Shown here in pieces: positions 23,619 through 26,974 of a stretch of 26,974 bases of DNA. The DNA is from a virus: positions 1 to 26,974 of the IMG/VR virus record IMGVR_UViG_3300024999_000333. The stretch is one strand, 5' to 3'. The notes beneath the pieces are model-generated. The model saw only the letters and a program-made list of their open reading frames with translations. It did not search any database and was not told the origin of the DNA. The first letter of the stretch is position 1. Every line of letters starts with the position of its first letter. The translations under genes were made by a program, and so were the position numbers.

Positions 23619-24062
23619 TTAAGCAGTGGCGACTTTCGGACTGCGACCAGAACCATAAGTACCAGTCAAAACCGTACCCGTTTGCGTCACAGGGCCGCGT
23701 TGCTCTTCAAACGTCACCAGATAAGCACCCCATGTCACCGCTGCGGTATCTACGTCATGCAGCAAACGCAAATAACGATTAGGGTCATCTACAACGGCCA
23801 GATAAAGACCAGTTTCAGTGATTTGAGGCAGAGTAATAAAATCTGCATCATACGTGGTATCATCCGAAGAATCCTGAACAACAATATCCAGAGTTCCCCC
23901 TTCAGCAACCGTAGTAACATCAATAATCAGCAATGCACGATTAGCCAGACCGTTTGTAAACAAATCAATTTCAGTTGCCGGGGAATTGGCGGCAGCGCCA
24001 GCATTTTCAATAGCTACCGACCGAAGAATTTCAACTCGGTGATTCGACAGAATATCTTTCAT
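23619..24062 (-). CDS. Abundant virion protein, head decoration candidate, 147 aa
   Basis: A soluble, Ala/Thr-rich, beta-rich protein (TVAEGGTLDIVVQDSSDD, then ETGLYLAVVDDPNRYLRL). It sits directly downstream of the capsid gene, in the position of decoration or auxiliary head proteins. GGAGG precedes ATG 24062. GC content is close to that of the capsid gene and clearly above that of most neighbours, which suggests strong expression. It is flanked by terminators on both sides. No certain family match can be given from sequence alone. Confidence 0.65.
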   Translation of the reverse strand: MKDILSNHRVEILRSVAIENAGAAANSPATEIDLFTNGLANRALLIIDVTTVAEGGTLDIVVQDSSDDTTYDADFITLPQITETGLYLAVVDDPNRYLRLLHDVDTAAVTWGAYLVTFEEQRGPVTQTGTVLTGTYGSGRSPKVATA

Positions 24063-24093
24063 CTTCTTATATCCTCCATCAGTTTATTTTTTT

Positions 24094-24123
24094 AAAAGTG
24101 GGGATTATTTTTCAAATCCCCAC
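24094..24123 (-). terminator. Intrinsic terminator after the major capsid gene
   Basis: The plus-strand arms GTGGGGATT (24098-24106) and AATCCCCAC (24115-24123) form a perfect 9-base stem with an 8-base loop. On the minus strand TTTT follows. It lies between the capsid stop and the decoration candidate start. Confidence 0.8.
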
Positions 24124-24146
24124 ACTATGAAAAAGTTAATGTTTCA

Positions 24147-25385
24147 TTAAGATGGGTCACTTAAAAGAACAAACGCCTGTGCCTGTGCAGCCACACCATC
24201 CACCCGACCAGCACAACGCAACGAGGTACGGTTTTTACGGAACTGGAAATGCTTGCTGGAATCCATTGCAAACTCTTGCGGGAAACCAATATAATAATGC
24301 GACCAGTTACCAAGAATAACGTCACCCGTGGAACCAAGAGCCGGAATCTTACCATCCGCCAAAACAGCCGGACGACCGAGAATGGTCATATTGTAACCCT
24401 CAGAAATATTCCCAAAGGTTTCCTGAAGAACCAATTCTTTGCTATTAGCCGAAACTCTTTGACCACGCAGATTAGCCCGAGCTTTTTTGGAAATAAACCA
24501 AACCGAACCTTCATCAAACACGGCGGGAAGTTTGGCTTCCATATTCAGTACGTCCTGAACTTCCACGTTGGTGGCCGTTTGACGGGCAACCGTGAACACC
24601 GAAGGGTCATTGATAATCCCCAAGGGTTGTTTTCCACCAGTACCTTGAATAAACGCTTTATCGGTAATCCAATACCAAGCGGCACGGAAAATCCGAGTCA
24701 GGAAGTTCACCAGATTCACCGCCGAAGATTCAAGCAGAGTATTGGTGACTTCGGTATAACCCGAAAGTTCATGAGCCACCATTTCCACCAGACCGAAATT
24801 AGGTTGCGTCGAACCTTTTTCACCACCCTCTTCCGTCCACGAAAACGACACACCAGCAAACGGATCAAAACTAGCGGCATCGACATCGGCATCCTGCTGC
24901 AATTTCGGAAAACCAAGTTTTTCACCGTTCATTGGCCAAACCGTTGCCCGTTGCCAAATCAACGTGGGCAGAGCATCCCACATAATCATCACGGCACGGA
25001 ACTCAGCCGGAACCAAATAACCACCGGCACTATCCACACCTTCCGACAACAGTTTAGACACACTACCCGTTTTCAGGTAGTTGGCAAAGTCCTTCGCCCA
25101 TGCGCCCATTTCCTCAGAAACTTGTACCCACGGATTTTGTTTGTTTTTCATGTTGATGATACTGCCTTGTTTGGTGGAAATAAAATCACCATCCATCTTC
25201 ACAAAGGGCAGACCAGAAATCATCGCTTTAGCCGACGTGCCAAACGGCTGCACAACATCAGACTGCAAAGAAGCAATATGCTTCCCAATAACATCCTGTA
25301 CCATTTTACCGAAATCATCACCCGATACATGGGACTTCAGTTGTTCATCCAGCATCTTAATAAGGTCTTCTTTAGTCAATTTCAT
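24147..25385 (-). CDS. Major capsid protein, HK97 fold
   Basis: This 412-residue protein has a charged helical N-terminal region (about residues 1-55) that is probably removed by the prohead protease. The HK97-type core follows, with SAGGYLVPAEFRAVMI, then IQGTGGKQPLGIIN and LGNWSHYYIGF. GGAGG lies before ATG 25385. The gene directly follows the protease/scaffold gene. GC content is about one half, much higher than the replication genes, as expected for a very highly translated protein. The N-terminal delta region is shorter than in HK97, in line with a scaffold carried on the protease. Confidence 0.95.
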   Translation of the reverse strand: MKLTKEDLIKMLDEQLKSHVSGDDFGKMVQDVIGKHIASLQSDVVQPFGTSAKAMISGLPFVKMDGDFISTKQGSIINMKNKQNPWVQVSEEMGAWAKDFANYLKTGSVSKLLSEGVDSAGGYLVPAEFRAVMIMWDALPTLIWQRATVWPMNGEKLGFPKLQQDADVDAASFDPFAGVSFSWTEEGGEKGSTQPNFGLVEMVAHELSGYTEVTNTLLESSAVNLVNFLTRIFRAAWYWITDKAFIQGTGGKQPLGIINDPSVFTVARQTATNVEVQDVLNMEAKLPAVFDEGSVWFISKKARANLRGQRVSANSKELVLQETFGNISEGYNMTILGRPAVLADGKIPALGSTGDVILGNWSHYYIGFPQEFAMDSSKHFQFRKNRTSLRCAGRVDGVAAQAQAFVLLSDPS

Positions 25386-25412
25386 TTGTCATTTCCTCCA
25401 TGTATTTATTTT

Positions 25413-26900
25413 TTAGTCTTCCAATTTTCCAGAAAAATCCTGCAAAACATTCTTAATGGACTGTTCCAGTACATCTTTCAAACCAACACTACCGAGACTG
25501 CCTTTTTTCATCTGTGACTTCACTTCCGAAAAATCTTTATCGTCAATTTCGATGAACTCTTCCAAGTTATTCTCTTCACTGACAGGGGAGAACAGTGAAT
25601 CATCAAACTCTAGGTGTTCACCATTTTTTGACTCATCATTTTCTTCGGAAAGAGCAATCTCAGCATTATTATCATCATTATTATCTACTTCGTTTTCTTT
25701 TACAACAGATTTTTTTACTCGTTCTACCAATTCATCCATTTGTTCATCAGATAATTTAATTTCCGTGTTTTCTTCTTTTTTCTCAGAAAGAATATCTACA
25801 AACAATTTATCAATATCTTCTTCAGTAATATCCTCCTTTTGTATTTTTTCCTTGCGTGATTTGATTTTTTTACCATCACTATCAACAATAGAAACTGTCA
25901 CTTCAATGAAGGCTTCCTTCTGTTCCTCTTCAACAACTTCTTCTTTGACCTCTTCAGTTTCTTCTTTTTTATCTTCTTCAATTTTTTCCGGTAACTCTTC
26001 CTTCTCAATACTTCCATCAGAAACCTCTTTTTCTTCCTCTACTACCTCCAACTCAAAATCCTCTTCACCAATTTGTTTTTCACCCATATCAAAGTATTTA
26101 ACTTTTGCTTTGCCTTCATTATGGGTTTTTACATATTCATTGGCAGTGTTTTCATCCATATCTTCGGGGAAAACATAACCAACCAATTCTTTATTGGTAT
26201 CTTCAGGATTGTCAATCATTGAAGCATAAATACCTTTGATACCTTTTCCCAAGGGAATAATAAATGGAGCCGTGTAGATCTCCGTATCATTAACCGGAAT
26301 GAACAAACCAGACTCAGTTTTACACATGAATTGCTTGTAACCCAACATGGTTAAATTCGGGGGTAGATCATCCGTCAAACTCCGAACATCCATATTAGCA
26401 TTGGGATTACACGGAACCGTTACCGGAGAAATTTCCAAAAGTTCCTGTTTAGTGAATTCACGACCACCCCAATAATTTCCCTCTTCCCGCAAGCAACACT
26501 CAACCCCAATAAACCCCACGGAAAAAGTATTAAGAAAACCATTTTTATACTTATTAAAAATCAGTCGAGCTTTATCGTCATCTTTATCAAATTGGGGTTT
26601 AAAAATCAGTTGTTTCTTTTCTACATCTTTTTTCACCATTAGAGCTTTGCCGACAGGAGGCTCCCAATAATTGTGGCTCCACGGCAAAACCGGATTCTTT
26701 TTAAAATTACTCAACTGCCATCCAGCAATACGGATAATATCTTTATCCCGGTCTTCATCTTCTGTTGAACCAATGGCAAGAAAAGACATATTTTCTTCAT
26801 CCATCTGTTCAATCTTTACTACTGGAATATCAGAACCTAAAAGGAACTGACCATCTTTTTTAATAGGCAAACCATTTTTACCTTTAATTCTATAAGCCAT
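25413..26900 (-). CDS. Prohead protease fused to an acidic scaffold-like domain
   Basis: This 495-residue protein has an HK97-type prohead protease domain at about residues 25-190. Likely catalytic residues are His76 (PWSHNY) and Ser127 (NTFSVGF), with LLEISPVTVPCNPNA near 155-169. After a short middle domain (about 190-280), the last 210 residues are very acidic, Glu/Lys-rich and probably coiled or disordered, as in scaffolding proteins. GTG 26909 overlaps the upstream stop as GTGA, but ATG 26900 is preferred because AAAGGG lies 8 bases before it. The protease would mature the capsid and degrade the scaffold, including its own tail. Confidence 0.85.
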   Translation of the reverse strand: MAYRIKGKNGLPIKKDGQFLLGSDIPVVKIEQMDEENMSFLAIGSTEDEDRDKDIIRIAGWQLSNFKKNPVLPWSHNYWEPPVGKALMVKKDVEKKQLIFKPQFDKDDDKARLIFNKYKNGFLNTFSVGFIGVECCLREEGNYWGGREFTKQELLEISPVTVPCNPNANMDVRSLTDDLPPNLTMLGYKQFMCKTESGLFIPVNDTEIYTAPFIIPLGKGIKGIYASMIDNPEDTNKELVGYVFPEDMDENTANEYVKTHNEGKAKVKYFDMGEKQIGEEDFELEVVEEEKEVSDGSIEKEELPEKIEEDKKEETEEVKEEVVEEEQKEAFIEVTVSIVDSDGKKIKSRKEKIQKEDITEEDIDKLFVDILSEKKEENTEIKLSDEQMDELVERVKKSVVKENEVDNNDDNNAEIALSEENDESKNGEHLEFDDSLFSPVSEENNLEEFIEIDDKDFSEVKSQMKKGSLGSVGLKDVLEQSIKNVLQDFSGKLED

Positions 26901-26905
26901 TGTCT

Positions 26906-26974
26906 TCACCCTTTCCTGTTTTTATTAAATGCAAACCAACCAATAATATAACCGATAATACTTACTATAACCAA
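26906..26974 (-). CDS. C-terminal end of a small membrane protein (partial)
   Basis: An open frame enters from the right edge and ends at TGA 26908-26906. The 22 visible residues form a hydrophobic helix (VIVSIIGYIIGWFAF) followed by the basic end NKNRKG, typical of a membrane protein with cytoplasmic C-terminus. It overlaps a possible GTG start of the protease gene by GTGA. Between the portal and protease genes, phages often encode small extra proteins, but its role is unknown. Confidence 0.55.
   Translation of the reverse strand: MVIVSIIGYIIGWFAFNKNRKG

Noticed and set aside
24249-25517. Long open frame on the plus strand (422 codons) opposite the capsid gene
   Set aside because: It is the antisense shadow of a clear HK97-type capsid gene with skewed codon use; no binding site or protein family supports it.
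25456-26178. Plus-strand Ser-rich open frame of 240 codons opposite the protease scaffold tail
   Set aside because: The Ser/Phe-rich composition is simply the complement of Glu/Lys codons in the acidic scaffold region.

Overview
The window is an AT-rich stretch of a tailed double-stranded DNA phage (or prophage). It holds about 3.4 kb of replication-type genes on the plus strand, converging on about 23.5 kb of virion and lysis genes on the minus strand. An HK97-type capsid protein, a prohead protease, head-tail connectors, a tail tube protein, a very long tape measure and no sheath or contractile baseplate genes point to siphovirus morphology. The host is probably a Gram-negative bacterium. 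The support for that is indirect: a GH108-type endolysin without signal peptide and two GT9/heptosyltransferase-like enzymes. No terminase, portal, integrase, repressor or tRNA is seen; portal and terminase would be expected just past the right end.

Plus strand (1-3444), a compact run of genes: the end of an unknown protein, a 55-residue zinc-ribbon microprotein, a UvsW-like SF2 helicase, a zinc-finger/TOPRIM primase overlapping it by ATGA, an NPPY-type DNA methyltransferase, and a 47-residue Cys/Trp-rich peptide.

Minus strand, in transcription order from the right end: a partial membrane protein, a prohead protease fused to an acidic scaffold-like tail, the major capsid protein, a hairpin terminator, an abundant virion protein (decoration candidate), a second terminator, a small protein, three connector/neck proteins, the tail terminator, and the tail tube protein. 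A third hairpin and a possible promoter come next. Then a free-standing homing-endonuclease-like gene with five tandem zinc modules interrupts the late operon. After it come the tail assembly chaperone pair, joined by a clear -1 slippery site, and the 1458-residue tape measure. The tail-tip proteins follow, including a 1239-residue hub-like protein with a beta-propeller/sialidase-like region, then fibre proteins and a lectin-like protein. Two glycosyltransferases come next, then small membrane and cysteine-rich proteins (lysis cassette), a strong bidirectional terminator and the endolysin.

The genes after the tail tube mostly follow TAATG, TGATG or ATGA overlaps with good Shine-Dalgarno sequences, so translation is probably coupled. 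The main points of interest are the frameshift site, the zinc-repeat endonuclease with recently duplicated DNA repeats, hairpins placed after each of the three likely most abundant virion genes, the glycosyltransferase pair, and three cysteine-containing microproteins that a 60-residue cutoff would miss. No gene-free stretch exceeds about 140 bases.
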